NCBI GenBank assembly: GCA_022592435.1
Contig: JABYQS010000008.1
Coordinates: 62,001-126,000 of the forward strand
From: Cerioporus squamosus
Taxonomy: Eukaryota; Basidiomycota; Agaricomycetes; Polyporales; Polyporaceae
Length of the DNA stretch: 64,000 nucleotides
Direction of reading: 5' to 3'
How positions within the stretch are numbered: position 1 is the stretch's first letter; each line of letters starts with the position of its first letter. Position numbers and translations under genes: made by a program. This document shows positions 42,929 to 54,677 of the stretch, in pieces. The notes under the pieces were generated by a model. It searched no databases. It was not told the origin of the DNA and saw only the letters and a program-made list of their open reading frames with translations.

Positions 42929-43801
42929 AGGCTTAGAGGACCCCACTCCAATGCAGGACCATGGTGTGTGGGAGATCTACATATGTTGTAGTGAAGGGAA
43001 GAGGCGGTGGTGGAGCGAGATGGCTGTGTGAAGTCCGCATCTGCACCCCAAGAAGTAGATGGCCATGCGCCGTGATCCTGCATCAGGCTGGGGTCCTCCA
43101 GACCTGGATAACAATCAACCGAGGTAGCCTGAGAGCCAACCCCAGCATGTCCAACCAATATGGGGCCAACGGCGGCGATTGGATAGGGAACCAAAACCGA
43201 CGTGGTAGGTGGCACGTTGCCATGTTCAGCGCTCCGGCCCTGCAGAGGACCTGCGAGCGTGAACGACCCCCCGTATGGCGCAGTCGGATAGCCCTCGAGA
43301 CCACTTAGGGGCATCGCAGCCTGGCCGTCCCCAGGAGCCACTGAACTCAGGGGGAACGGGAGTGCCACTAGGGGCATACTTATGGGAAATGGCACGGCGT
43401 TGGAGAGTTGCCAGCCGTACTCGGATGGCGCGAAGGATGTCGACGAGGGCGGCGGCGCAAGCGGAGATGGGGGCGGGCACTGTACGGGAGATGGCGGGAT
43501 GTTGCCTCGGGACCGCCGAGACGGTTTCTTCGGACGGGGCAGCGGCTTCGAGGTAGCCTTCGATGGCATGGGAGCTCGGTTGCTTTCTATGCGCCGCTCT
43601 TGCCGATGCGCGCGCCGCTCCTCTGCACGGAGGGCGTTGGGATGCTTGTGGCCCGGCAGCCGCACACCGAACGTGTTCTCAAAACACTTCGCCACAGTGG
43701 TCAGTCGCCGGGTGGGAGTTGTCAGTCATCTCAGGCAGGCTCACCGTGGGTGGGATGTGTTGGAGTGCTTTCGGGACGGCGACTGTGGCGGATTGAGGCA
43801 T
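42907..43801 (-). CDS. proline-rich protein of unknown function (278 aa)
   Basis: Exons 43801-43745 and 43686-42907, with a 58-bp GT-AG intron (branch-like CTGAC 14 bp before its end), join in phase 0. The N-terminal part contains CFENTFGVRLPGHKHPNALR and a basic helix (EERRAHRQERRIESN). The rest is Pro/Ser-rich (IPPSPVQCPPPSPLAPPPSS) and then hydrophobic and Gly-rich (LVPYPIAAVGPILVGHAG). No domain is recognised. A segment encoding YPGLEDPSLMQDHGAW recurs inverted at about 42926-42970 on the plus strand, so the 3' end has been duplicated in reverse orientation. A basic region ahead of a Pro-rich tail is compatible with a transcription regulator, but that is a guess. Confidence 0.5.
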
Positions 43802-45542
43802 GGTGGAGATGCTATGGCAAGCGCGATAAAGCGTACAGTGTAGTTGGCTGCTGTGGCGTCTGCAGCATGGGGTCTATTTATATTTGTTCACCAACGTCCT
43901 CGAGGCTCGCAGCCACATATGAGGACAGCCTAGGATGACTCGGAGCCGCGTGTGCTCCGTCAGGATCAGCTAAAAGTCTGTTCGAGCGTCCATGTATGGC
44001 TCGAGTGGCACAGGACAAGAAGTTCGAGGGGCTCAGGCACAGCCTGCGAATCTCGCTGGGAGTGCTGTGAGTGAAGAGCGCACGAATACGGGACGCGCAC
44101 GCTGATGGGAAGGGTGGCATGTAGCGGAGGAGAACATTCCATCTAGCGCACCTCTTGCTTATCCCTCGCATTCACGGCGGTGCCGCACAGGCTTAGACTA
44201 CCTACTTACCCTACAGAGAGGCCTCGGAGGCAATATCATCAAGACTAGGAGAGCGGCGGGCGCCGGTCCCTGTCCTACATGCTGCAGTGTCCTCGGATTC
44301 TGGGCCTTGGATGGAGTGGCGTACAGCCGCAGAGCGCTCAAGGACGCCGCGAAACCGCGTGGCACGTATTGCTCGAAGTCCTGACATACACTCTAGCCTC
44401 TAAGGAAGTCGGAGTTGGCGTCGCTCAGGCTCCAACTGGCATGGGCACGGATCACGGTCACTGCGCAGGGCAGCGCCGGGAAAGAAGCTGAGTCCGGCGT
44501 CCGCTATCCAGAGGCTCAGACGAGGTATAGTTCAGTATAGGTGTTGGCATGCCGACGTTTGGGTCAAATCTCACATCATGCTCACCGCTAGGACTACTAG
44601 ACCACAATACGCCGTTGTTCTGCTATGGCCGAGCGCTCGGTGGACGGCTCTAATATAATGCATACGATAGATACGTACCTTACGAACACCCTTCTGGAGA
44701 CCTTGAATCTTCGGCTTGATGTTCGGTCTAGTTTCCGGATGATCAAATTTGTGCTTGGATCAAACTCAAGTCTTGAGTTAACCCGTACTACTAGTACTTA
44801 CTACGTGAGGTTGGTCAAGTGTGGGCGCTAGACATTTCGGCAGATCCCGATGCCATAGTGCACTGTCAGTTCCCCGCGGCCTTGCAGTTTAATGTGTACT
44901 TACTCCAATTCTCCTCCGTTCGTCACATGCATATGCTCGACGCTGCTCTCAAAACTTGACGCGGTCAAGGTCACGGTTAGTTGAGCAGCAACCTCTTGAG
45001 TATCGGACTCACACTCAGCGACGAGTCTTCGCCCGGGTAGTAAGTAAGTACACGTCGGCGGTCGCATTGTGCAGGCGATGAGACCGATCAAACTTGGAAC
45101 CCAGCTAGAACCGCCAATCGGTCAGTAAAAATTGTATCCTCCGCACCATAATGCATATTGGAATCGACGGAACGCCTTTCCGGAGGCCAACAAGGAATGA
45201 CTCCGGAGTCCCATGCTCTCACCATCGTGCGATGGCGTCCGGATGGCGTCAAAGCTCCGGCGATTGACGCACAGGCAGAGGGCCATTTAGACTTTTCTCA
45301 ACGCACTCTTAACTGCAGCCTCGAGCTTGCAACCTGCGTAGGCACTTGTTGCCCTCGTGTGAGAGAAGGCATATCCATGCAATGGCACTGTCGTCGTCGA
45401 GTAAGTGTTTCTTCAAATGGTAGGAACAGGCTTCCAGTTGGGAGCGCAGATTGATTGATCGTTGTGCATCGTGTTACCAGACTGCTGATCAGACTTTGCA
45501 GGCCAACCACGGGGATCAAACCCTTCCAATAACCCCGGATCG
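43802..45542. other. 1.7-kb intergenic stretch, nothing identified
   Basis: Short frames only (below about 100 codons). It contains the promoter of the flavin monooxygenase at its right end. No repeat, tRNA or relic was recognised. Confidence 0.4.
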
Positions 45543-47009
45543 ATGAAACGTATCTGCGTCATTGGCGTGGGTCCTGTCGGACTTGGTGCTCTCAAGGTTA
45601 TCAAGGATTCGCCACAGTTCAAAGAAGGACTCTGGGAAGTCACCGCGTTCGAGTCCCGCGAAAGGATCGGAGGTATATGGTAGGCCATCTCGGTCACTCT
45701 GCTTCCTATCGTTTGCTGAGACTATACTGCTAGGGTACCCGCTCCTCCCGAGGGCGACCCGCCCTTGACGGCGCTGTACGATTCGCTCACGGCGAACACC
45801 CCTCATCCGCTCATGTGCTACATGTCGTACCCGTTCCCACCTGCGACGCCGCTCTACCCACCTGCCACTACCATTCTGAAGTACATCGAGGACTACGCGG
45901 CGCACTTTGACCTCAATCCGCACATCCGCTTGAGCACTCCTGTGACGGCTGTTCACTGGGACGCATCGTCATCGAAGTGGAACGTGTCCGTTCACAGTCC
46001 TTCGGGCGACGAAACTTCTGCATTCGACCTGGTGATCGTCGCAAACGGGCACTTCCGTGTACCGCGGATCCCGGACACGAAGGGCCTTGCAGCGTGGCGG
46101 GCGAGGGGCAAGATCACGCACACCGCGTGGTACCGCCGGCCTCAGGACTACAGCGGGAAGATCCTCGTTGTTGGCGGCGGGTACAGCGGCCAGGACGTCG
46201 TCGCGGACACCCGTCCCTTCGCAACGGAAGTCATTCACTCCATTACAGGCGCCACTCCCGAGGACCAAGACGGCGGAAAGTTCAAGACGCGCGGCCGCGT
46301 CGCCGAGTACCTGGACCCTGCCGAAGGGAAGCTTGTGTACGAAGATGGGACGACCGAGTCTGGGGTGGACCATGTCGTTCTTGCGACTGGGTATCAGTTC
46401 AACTTCCCCTTCCTCTCGGAGCCAGAGGTCGTTCCTGGCCTCCCACCACGAGTACCGCCGGTCCCGCCGGTCTTGTACAACTCCACATATCACATCTTCC
46501 CGGTGGCTAAACATCTATTTCCCCTCGTGACATCGTATCCCCCGACTAGCATTGCGTTCCTCGGGCTTCCTCTGCGCGTTGCCCCGTTCCCGCTCGCAGA
46601 AGTGCAAGCCCAAGCGGCGCTCAAAGCCTTCGCGAACTCTGAAATCTTGGACCTCGAGCGGGAGGCGGAGGCACTTCGTAGGCGATACGACGAGTTCCGC
46701 AAGGAGAAGGGCGACGACGAGGTTGCAATTGCGGACGCGTGGTTCCGCTTTGGCTTCGACGAGATGTTCGACTACCGGGACGAGCTGTACGAGTTCCTCG
46801 GGGACACCTATCGGATCCCGCGGTGGGAACGCGACCTGTTCAAGCAGAAGGACTTCCTGCGAGAACAGTGGCGAGAACTGGAGCGCACTGGCGAGGCTGA
46901 CGCGTGGTCGCGCGGTGTCGGTGCCGGCAGTGAACCTTTCGAGGAGTGGGCGACGTTCATGTGGAAGGTTATCCGCCACGATGGGACGGATGCGAACCCT
47001 CCACCATAG
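45543..47009 (+). CDS. flavin-containing monooxygenase (470 aa)
   Basis: Exons 45543-45679 and 45734-47009 (54-bp intron, phase 2) close at TAG. The FAD dinucleotide-binding motif GVGPVG is at residues 8-13, followed by the acidic FESRERIGGIW. The NADPH site GGGYSG is near residue 192. An FMO-signature-like segment (RARGKITHTAWYRRP) precedes it, with Ala where the canonical motif has Phe. A second conserved ATG motif (VVLATGYQFNFPF) follows. The enzyme should use FAD, NADPH and oxygen to oxygenate soft nucleophiles (N or S) or related substrates; which substrate is unknown. Length is normal for fungal FMOs. It lies 4.4 kb from P450 gene 2, so a joint role in metabolism of one compound is possible but unproven. 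Confidence 0.92.
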
Positions 47010-47402
47010 ACTTCTCACTAACCATCCAATTGTACATATATCATGAGATCATCGGGGTATATCTGAGTCGCGAGCGCGATGGTTCATTGCAACTTTGCGA
47101 AGCGGCTTCCGAGATTGCCGCAGTTCATTGTACGGCACGTGACCGCGCGAGGTGGCAAGTGCGGCGACGCGAGCCGGACAGCGCGCTCTGTCTCCCACCC
47201 TCATCTCCTCGTCCTTTACGCCGTCGAACAAGGTCGAACAAGCAAAAACGCGTCGACTCGATTGTGGAATAAGAACAGACTTCGAAAGAGGGGAAGGTGT
47301 CTAGCATACAATAGACTGGTTGGGACAAGGGCTCGTCGGTGCGTCCTTGCGCTTGCGATATGTCACGGCACAAAGACCCTCATTATGCTTTGATTCGCGC
47401 AG

Positions 47403-50392
47403 ATGAACCCTTGGAACCCCTCGCAACACTACGGGCAGCAGTGGCAGCAGCCCTCTATTGTGCCACCGCAGTGGCCACAGGCTTCCGCCCCTCCACAACG
47501 ACACTTGCCCCCCGCCCCTCAGCGACCGCAGCCGACGCAACAACCCTCTATCGCTCATTCGCAGCGCATTGTGTATTCTGCGCCTCCGCCTCCTCCGATA
47601 CACCCATCCGCCGCGCCGTCGCATCCACCACCGCCCGCCATGGCAGCCGAGGCCCCACATATCCCTCGCGATCTCACTCCCTTCCGAGACCTCGCCGCTG
47701 TAGTATCGAGCATGTTGCGAGAGCAAGAAGCACGCATATCCGCCAGACTTGACGCCATCGAGATCGCCATGCAAGAGCGGGAAGCACGCGCGTCTGCGAA
47801 AGTGACCGGTGTTGAGATTGCGATCGGGGCCTTGAGCAAGAGCACGAGCAAGGGCATCGCCGAAGTGCTCGAGATGGTCAAGGCAAGGAACAGCCCAAAC
47901 GTACCAGGGCCGAGCCAGAAAGAGATCAAGGACGCGTTCACGGGCTTGCACCACTTCATCACGCAGGCCACCAAGGCCGTGCTGAGCAAGACGGAACAGC
48001 TGCAGGGCATGCTCGGCGACCCCAACGCTCCGGACTACGACGACTCCAAGAAGACGGTGTTTGGTCGCATCGACCGGCTAGAACAAGCTTTCTTAGAGTT
48101 GTCGGAAACTGTCAGTGATCCCGAGGCCGCGCGCCCTGCGATCGTCAGGCACGAGGCCGCTGTCAACACTAGTCCCCCGCCTCGCACCACTGCCGACGTC
48201 GGAATTGAGGCGCTGGTCCCGCCGTCCCCGTTGCAGCTTCCACAGCGACTGCTGCAGGTTTCCGAGGTCGGCGTACAGGCGGAGGGTCCTGTTCTCGTCG
48301 ATGCAGAAGTTGAGACGAGGACGGAGGTTCCGCGCAGATACTCGACAGAGTCGGATACCGCGTTTGCTCCCTCACCGACTACCGCACGAGGTGAGTCTGG
48401 CGTGAGCTTCGATGACCTGCTGGCATCGGCTAATCTGTGTTGACTCGTGCAGCGGCCCCATTTTTCCCGAAGTCGTTCGAAGTTCAACCTCTTGCTCCAG
48501 CTCAGTGGACACCACGAGAGGAGGATACTGGTACGTCTCTCTGAGGCCCTCAATGCGCAGTGCTTATCATCTCTTTGGCTTCACAGAGAGCTCTATCTCC
48601 GGAGTCTCGTGCGGACTCCCACAGGACCCGCCGGATCACTCACAACGCACCGAGCTCTACCGTCCTCAGTTGTCAATCTCAGCTGTAGAGCGATTTGCTA
48701 GCTCCATCTTCGACGAGCAGGAGATCGATCACAACCTAGGGGACGGAACAGACGAAGCTACCCAGTGTGGGCTTTCAACCCCTGCCTCGCCGCACCGTAC
48801 CTTGCCACAGTCTCCGCTGGTCACGTCTTGCATTCCCCTTCCGTTCCGTCACACCGTTTCGCCCCCGCTTGCACCATCTGTCCCCACGATTGCATCTCCG
48901 GCTCTCCCCGCTATTTCGACACCTCTGCTAATACCTACGGCTCCGTCGACGCCTCCGTCTCTCAGGCCTTTGAATACCTCATCAGGCACATCTCACCAGA
49001 GTCCAACATCACCGGGCGTGCTGGTTAGCGGTGCGCTCAGCCCCAGTGCTGCGTCTTCCTCTTCTTTGTCGAGTGTTCCACTGTCTTCGCCGCCTCTCCC
49101 TCCGCAACAAGCTGTTCAGCTACAGCAAGCACCGGCGCCACTCGAACGCACGATCTCGTACTCGTCCATGTCATCTCTATCCACTGTCAGTACCAGTGAT
49201 TCCCAACTCTCTCCGATCCCCGCAGAGAGCGCCAGTGCTGCTGCTGCACCTGTGAAGGTGAAGACGGAGCGAACCGAGAACGGCACTGTGGGACGGCCGG
49301 CCAAGAGACGCAAGACGGTAGCATCTGCATCGGCGATACAGTGCAAGACTGAAAACGCGCGCGCAGGGCCTTCTGCGTCTTCCAGACACGGGCGAGGAGG
49401 CAGCTCTGCACGAGGCGGTAGAGGCAGAGGCAGGGGTCGCGGCGGCGGACAGGGCGGGAAACGCAAGTCTCAGCAATTGCTGATTATGCCCATCGCGAAA
49501 CCTGCTGCGGCGCCAGTTCCTCAAGAGCCGAGACAAAGGTACGAGGCCCCCAGGATTGGGACCGACTGTCCGTGGCCGGGGAAGATTAGTGGGCACGATC
49601 ATCGCGAGGTATGTGTCCCACATGATGTGTCGCGCTGGATGGTAGCTGATATTGGTTTCCACATAGTTTGTAGCATGCGATCAGTACGTCGCACCTGCCT
49701 GGAAAGCGATGACGACGGAATACTCACATTGTTTCCAGCTGCCAAGGATGGTACCACTTTGGCTGCGTCGGGCTGACGAAGGGCGACCCGCGACTTGAAC
49801 CCGAAGCCGAGTTCGTTTGTCCGCCGTGCGAATCCTCGAGGTGCGTCTTCCGGTCAAGTTGTCGTCCACTTTGCGCTCATCGTCCGTGCTCAACTGCAGT
49901 GAGATCCGTGAGTTTCTGCAGAGGCCTTCTGGCAAGTTCACATTGCTAACGAACCTATTGGATAGGCGAGCAACGTCGGAGTGTTCGCTTCCAAGAAGCT
50001 GCATGCCTGCGGCCCGACTGCGACCACCCTGGCGCGGCAGAGGACACAAACGAGTACTTCGTTGAGCGTATCATCGGGCGCCGTCCGTACCGCGCTGAGA
50101 TCGACGTCGATGTCACTCAGCCAACCAATTTCATGTGGCTGGTCAAGTGGGACGGGTATGTCTATTGCGCCTTCCGTTCCTTACTTCTCCCTGGCTCATT
50201 GCTGACCGACGACACAGATGGAAGGCGGACCAGGCGACTTGGGCCGCGAACGAGCACCTCGGCGAATGCAGCCGTATCATCGAAGAGTTCGAGCAGGCCG
50301 CGGAGATCGAGGGCCGCGACCTCGCCGATTACGATGCGGCCGTACTGCTCAACGAGGCTGCGGCCGTGGGCTGGGGTGGAGTCCGTTTCTGA
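47403..50392 (+). CDS. PHD-finger and chromodomain protein (859 aa)
   Basis: Eight exons: 47403-48390, 48453-48530, 48587-49608, 49667-49683, 49739-49840, 49900-49907, 49966-50155 and 50218-50392. All phases close. The N terminus is Pro/Gln-rich, followed by a predicted coiled coil (residues about 95-215), long Ser/Pro-rich regions, a basic nuclear-localisation-like block (PAKRRKTV) and an RG-rich tract (GRGRGRGGGQGG). A PHD-type zinc finger lies at about 680-735 (FVACDHCQGWYHFGC, then FVCPPCE). A chromodomain lies at about 765-825 (EYFVERIIGRR, FMWLVKWDGW, ATWAANEHL). The pair suggests a chromatin reader of histone methylation. Two exons are microexons of 17 nt, which completes the PHD core, and 8 nt. 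The 8-nt exon is required to bring the chromodomain into frame. Confidence 0.88.
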
Positions 50393-51091
50393 GTCGTCCT
50401 CGTCCGCTTTGTCTCCTCCAGTGCTCAGCTCTCGTTGCTTGTCTCTCCTGTTGCATCCCTGCCCGTCCCAGTTATCTTCCTGCAGCGCGTCTCCATCGAC
50501 TTACTCTTAGCACATCGTCTACTATAATTGCTTGCCCGTTGCCAGTCCCGGCTTGGGTTTCGTCCCTCATCTTGTAGTTTGCACAATTACCTGTTGACGC
50601 CGCCGCCTCCTCCGCCGCCGCCTCCGTCTATGCTGTCGCTCTCGTATCGCTCTTGCATTATTTGCCACTACGTTCCGTCGCATTTGTAGCATATCATTCG
50701 TTCTGCCTCGTAACCCGCAACCACAGCAATTCGCATCTTTCGTTTTCTTGCTCCCACACCCTTCGAGTGGTGTGTCGCTAAGTGGCCAGCAGTCGGTGAG
50801 TGGGAGTAACTGCGTAACATGGGGCTATTGACGTGTGGACAGGTGTGGGCGGACTCGCTAACTCTATGGCGCGGATGGCAGCGTTCTGTCCTTGGCGCCA
50901 CGAATCCTACTAGTTCAATTTTGAACCACCCGAAAGGCGAGATGCTCAGTCGCGAGCCACAAGTCACGCCGTGCGTACACGAATGGTGTCGCAAGAGCAT
51001 AGTGTCACCGGCATCCGGTCCAACACGCTTCCTTTGTATGTCCGATTCCCCTCCTGCTGCAAAATGGACTATGTCCTGATGGCATCGTTAG

Positions 51092-52034
51092 TCAAGACGA
51101 CTGAGCATACAAATAACCTCGAACCGAACTTGCCATATAGTGCGTACAAGCTACGAAGCATTGCAGCAGAGCCTTCCGATTGTCTAGAGGGCACATGCCC
51201 CACTCTTCGAAGAGATGCGGGGATGGCAAAGGGGGGAGCAGACGTTCGACGGTGATGCTGGATGCATACGTCCCGTCCGCGACGGCTCTCACCAGCTCTG
51301 GCGTCACGGCGGCCTTGTAGAAGGTAGGTGCCGAGCGCATGAAGGAGACCAGGAGGACCGGCGCCGCAGCCAACTCTTCTTCGGTAGCGGCCCTGCGCCT
51401 TGCGTTCTCCTTTGTTATTCCCGCTATCGCGCATGCGAGCAAGCGGGGAAGCGTATCCCGATGACGCTCCTTCATCTGCAGAATGTAACACATTGGTCGG
51501 TCAACAACGAGAGGTGCCGACGGGCAGGCAACGCACCTTACCCACATCGATTAACATCAGCGCGCGATGCACGCATCCAGGAATGAACATGTTCCGCATG
51601 ATGCTATACCACGAAGGCACCAAGAACTCTTTGTTGTTGACTTCGAGCGGATACTTCCTGCCCGGTCGCACGTCGCGTCGCGGTAATGGTCCTCCAAATC
51701 TAACCAGTCCCGTGTCCCCGCCCGGGTCGCTTTCGAGGCAGTACTGCACAAACTTGTCCGTGTAGTTGGTCGTACACGAACCATCTCTTCCAATGGTGTC
51801 CTTAAAAAGCCGATGAAAGATGTGGGTCCGATCACGAGTGAACTCTTGCTTGCGCCCCGTGACTGGCTCGGTGCGGACTGCACTCGGGATGGTTTCCGGA
51901 AGGTCGGGGAGCGACTTGATGCCGAAGAACTCTTGCACAGTACGATCGACGACGTCGATGTTTAGCGTCTCGAAATCCGCGATGTGACTCCAGCGCCATT
52001 CTTCGTACACTGGCGTTTGCGAGCTGTCGGTCAT
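51092..52034 (-). CDS. unknown protein, two or more exons
   Basis: Exons 52034-51537 and 51475-51092 (61-bp intron, phase 0) give 293 residues from the first in-frame ATG. The first exon contains EEWRWSHIADFETLNIDVV and FLVPSWYSIMRNMFIPGC. The second is helical (LPRLLACAIAGITKENARRR, then APVLLVSFMRSAPTFY). I do not recognise a family. The 5' end is uncertain: the frame is open about 24 codons further upstream. A coding-like block on the same strand at 52284-52421 (YRIVCHEAALEGNDTEYTG, AILCEPWPVRE) may be an earlier exon, but I could not join it in phase. No signal peptide or transmembrane segment is evident in the part seen. Confidence 0.55.
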
Positions 52035-52283
52035 ATTGACGGGGACGATGTTGTGCGACTCCTCTAGGGAGAATGAGGAAGGTTGTATACTAACTTCTGT
52101 GTGCACCGGACAGAAAGGAAAGAAAGCGTCGGGAGGGCGGCGAACGAGTTCGGGACCGACTTATATGGCAATTCCGAACTGTCCCGCCTGCGGATGACAA
52201 GCTATGGCGAAACTGCTGCGCACCAGTATCATATGGATGATAAGTGATCCTGGTATCTGTCTTGCAACCACTCGAGTTGGTGG

Positions 52284-52421
52284 TCAATCTGAAGGTCGGA
52301 TGACCTCGCGCACAGGCCACGGTTCGCACAGGATTGCATCCTCCAGTGCAACGCCAGTATACTCCGTGTCGTTGCCCTCTAAAGCCGCCTCGTGGCAGAC
52401 AATCCGATACTTGTAGTACAT
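52284..52421 (-). CDS. short coding-like block, possible 5' exon of the gene to its left
   Basis: A 45-codon frame from an ATG at 52421 (MYYKYRIVCHEAALEGNDTE, ending at TGA 52284) has amino-acid usage like real exons, but no phase-compatible splice into 52034 was found. Further minus-strand coding-like pieces lie at about 52520-52750 (MAVLITVNAVFIRPLMLR). They may belong to one small gene of about 110 residues or to the upstream exons of the unknown gene. Confidence 0.25.
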   Translation of the reverse strand: MYYKYRIVCHEAALEGNDTEYTGVALEDAILCEPWPVREVIRPSD

Positions 52422-52868
52422 GGCGCACGTACCATCATGTAGGTGAGAAGCAAGGCGAATGACTCATCGTACCTCGGGTAGGTGAACAGGAACTCCCATG
52501 ACGCGCGATGAACGCGCCGAGCTTGGGCAACCAAAATTGAACCAATCGACTGCCAATAGGCCTATCGATTCCCGGCCGCAAAATGTCAACGACATTACCT
52601 AGGAGAACGCCGAAACGTGAGCATGTTCGGCGAGAACTGGCGGACGGAGTACTCACCTCGTGTAAATGTGGTCCGCGGTGACATTTCCGAAGCCGCAGCA
52701 TGAGCGGACGGATAAAAACCGCGTTAACCGTGATAAGGACAGCCATGATACATCTTACATTACACGCACATCTTGTACATAATCCGACCGGGATCGCGAC
52801 TTGAGCAACAGAACAGACAACAACGACATGGCCCCAGCAGTACACAGCAAATAATCCGGTGAGGCCGG

Positions 52869-54677
52869 TCAGCTCTTGAAGATCCTCAGCAGACGGCTCT
52901 CCGTGACGATTCGTGTGCGACATAGCGGACATTCGCGCGTGCTGTTCATGATTAGGTCGGAACACGCACGGCACATCGCGAGGTGTCTGGACAGACTGCG
53001 TGAGCGACGAAACCTATGTTCGCGAAGGCAGAAATGGGACGTACCCGCAATCAACGATGGCAATGTTCGCCTCTTCGTCCTGGCAGATAACACAAAGCCC
53101 GGTACGCTCGAGCCGCGAAGCCATCGCCTGCGCCTTCGGGGTGAGCGTGCTCGCTGGAGGAGGCGACGCTGTGGACTTGGGCGGAGACGAAGCAGGCGGT
53201 GGCGTCGTGGCTCCATCGTTGGAACCTTCCGCGGCGGTAGGTTCAGCTGCGGGAGTAGCTGCATCGTCCGCGCTCGAGCGCGAAGCACCTCCCCTGGCCT
53301 CCTCTTCTCTCGCACGCCGCATCTGCTCCTCAAACTCCCGCTCGGCCTCCTCCTCCCTCGCCTTCCGCTCCCGCTCTGCGCGCTCCTCGTCCACGAGCGT
53401 CTTGACGCGCGAGACGAGCTCGCTCTTCTCGACGACGAGCCTCGCAGTGACGTGGTTCTTGAACAGGATCTCCTTCAGCGATCCGATCGACAACGCGGCG
53501 AGCTGCTCTTCCGACATCTCCAGCAGCTGGTCCATGCTGGGGACAACCACCGGGCGTGCGGGAGACGTTGCGCGCGGTGTAGACGATGCCGACGCCGCAC
53601 GGGGTCTCGTCTGCGGACGGCTGTTGGTACTGCTGCTCGTCGGCCGCGGGGGCGGATGTCCCGGGGGCGGGGCATATCGTGGGGTTGACTGAGGTGGAGG
53701 CGGGGCATAGTGGTACTGCGCCTGCGGGTGGCCGTGTGTGGGAGGCTGCTGCCAGTACTGTTGCTGAGCTCCAGGGTATCCGTTGGGTGCATATCGACTA
53801 GGACCGGACGTCGTGCGCTGGCGTGGTTGGTATTGTGCGCCAGGGTATTGTTGAGACTGGTGGTATTGGGGCGTCGGTCGTTGCGGCGGCGGAGATTGCG
53901 ACGAGGAAGTTGAACGATCGCCTGCCATTGCGTCCATGGCCCGCGAGAAGAGGCCCCGAGGCCGATCCCTGGTGCGGTTCGGAACCGAGTGCTTGCGGTA
54001 GTAGTTCTCGTTCGCTCGTGGCAGACACCCATCGGGACCCTGCAGTGAATGCGTCAGCAGCTCCCGGACACACAGTACTGCGGTGTGGCATGCATAGTTC
54101 TGAGAGATGGAGATCTTGCGAGTTGCGACGAATGTGGGGAGACGATGTCAAGGGAAATAAGCACTCACCCTTGCCGCGATCAGCTTGTTGATGAACTCAT
54201 CCTTCTCTATGATGCCCGCGACGTCGATGTTGTACGCCTTGGCGTATTTCTTGAGCTTCGCCATCGGGAACTGCTTCAGCTGGCCCTTCCCGCTTGCCGT
54301 GACTGTGTGCTGCTTAACGTCCTCTTCGCTAGTTCGGATAGAGCACGCGTCAACGTACTTTGCAGCATCTCTATGCAAAATGCGCATACGGGCAGGGGAT
54401 CATATCCGCTTGTGCTTTCGCCGTTCGCGCCGCTGCGCGGCATGAGAGCCTGGTAGTCTGTGCATGAGTGACAATACGAGTATCCTGCGTATACAGAACT
54501 CGCAGTTAGCTCTCGAAGACGACCACGAGGACAACGCCACGCACCACAATGATTGCACCTCCTCGATCTCGCAAACAGGATGTTGAACTCCTTGTTGCAC
54601 TTGCGACATGCTGCCTCGTTCGCCGAGTACTCTGGCGGCGGGCCACTCAGCAGAGGCATTCCCCGCCCATCCGACAT
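52869..54677 (-). CDS. FYVE-like, SAP and RING protein, probable E3 ubiquitin ligase (501 aa)
   Basis: Exons 54677-54545, 54484-54359, 54302-54169, 54039-53045 and 52986-52869 close exactly. A FYVE-like zinc finger lies at residues about 25-85 (CRKCNKEFNILFARSRRCNHCG, about 22 residues; then YSYCHSCTDYQ; then PVCAFCIEML). A SAP-like helix pair follows (LKQFPMAKLKKYAKAYNID). Next come a Gln/Pro/Tyr-rich low-complexity region, a second SAP-like segment (QLAALSIGSLKEILFKNHV), a charged coiled coil and a C-terminal RING (CVICQDEE, then CGHLAMCRACSD, then CPLCRTRI) at about 447-489. The order FYVE-like, SAP, RING is that of the animal rififylin/RNF34 ligases; yeast Pib1 is FYVE plus RING. The finger lacks the full RRHHCR phosphoinositide motif, so membrane binding may differ from classical FYVE domains. 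Confidence 0.9.
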
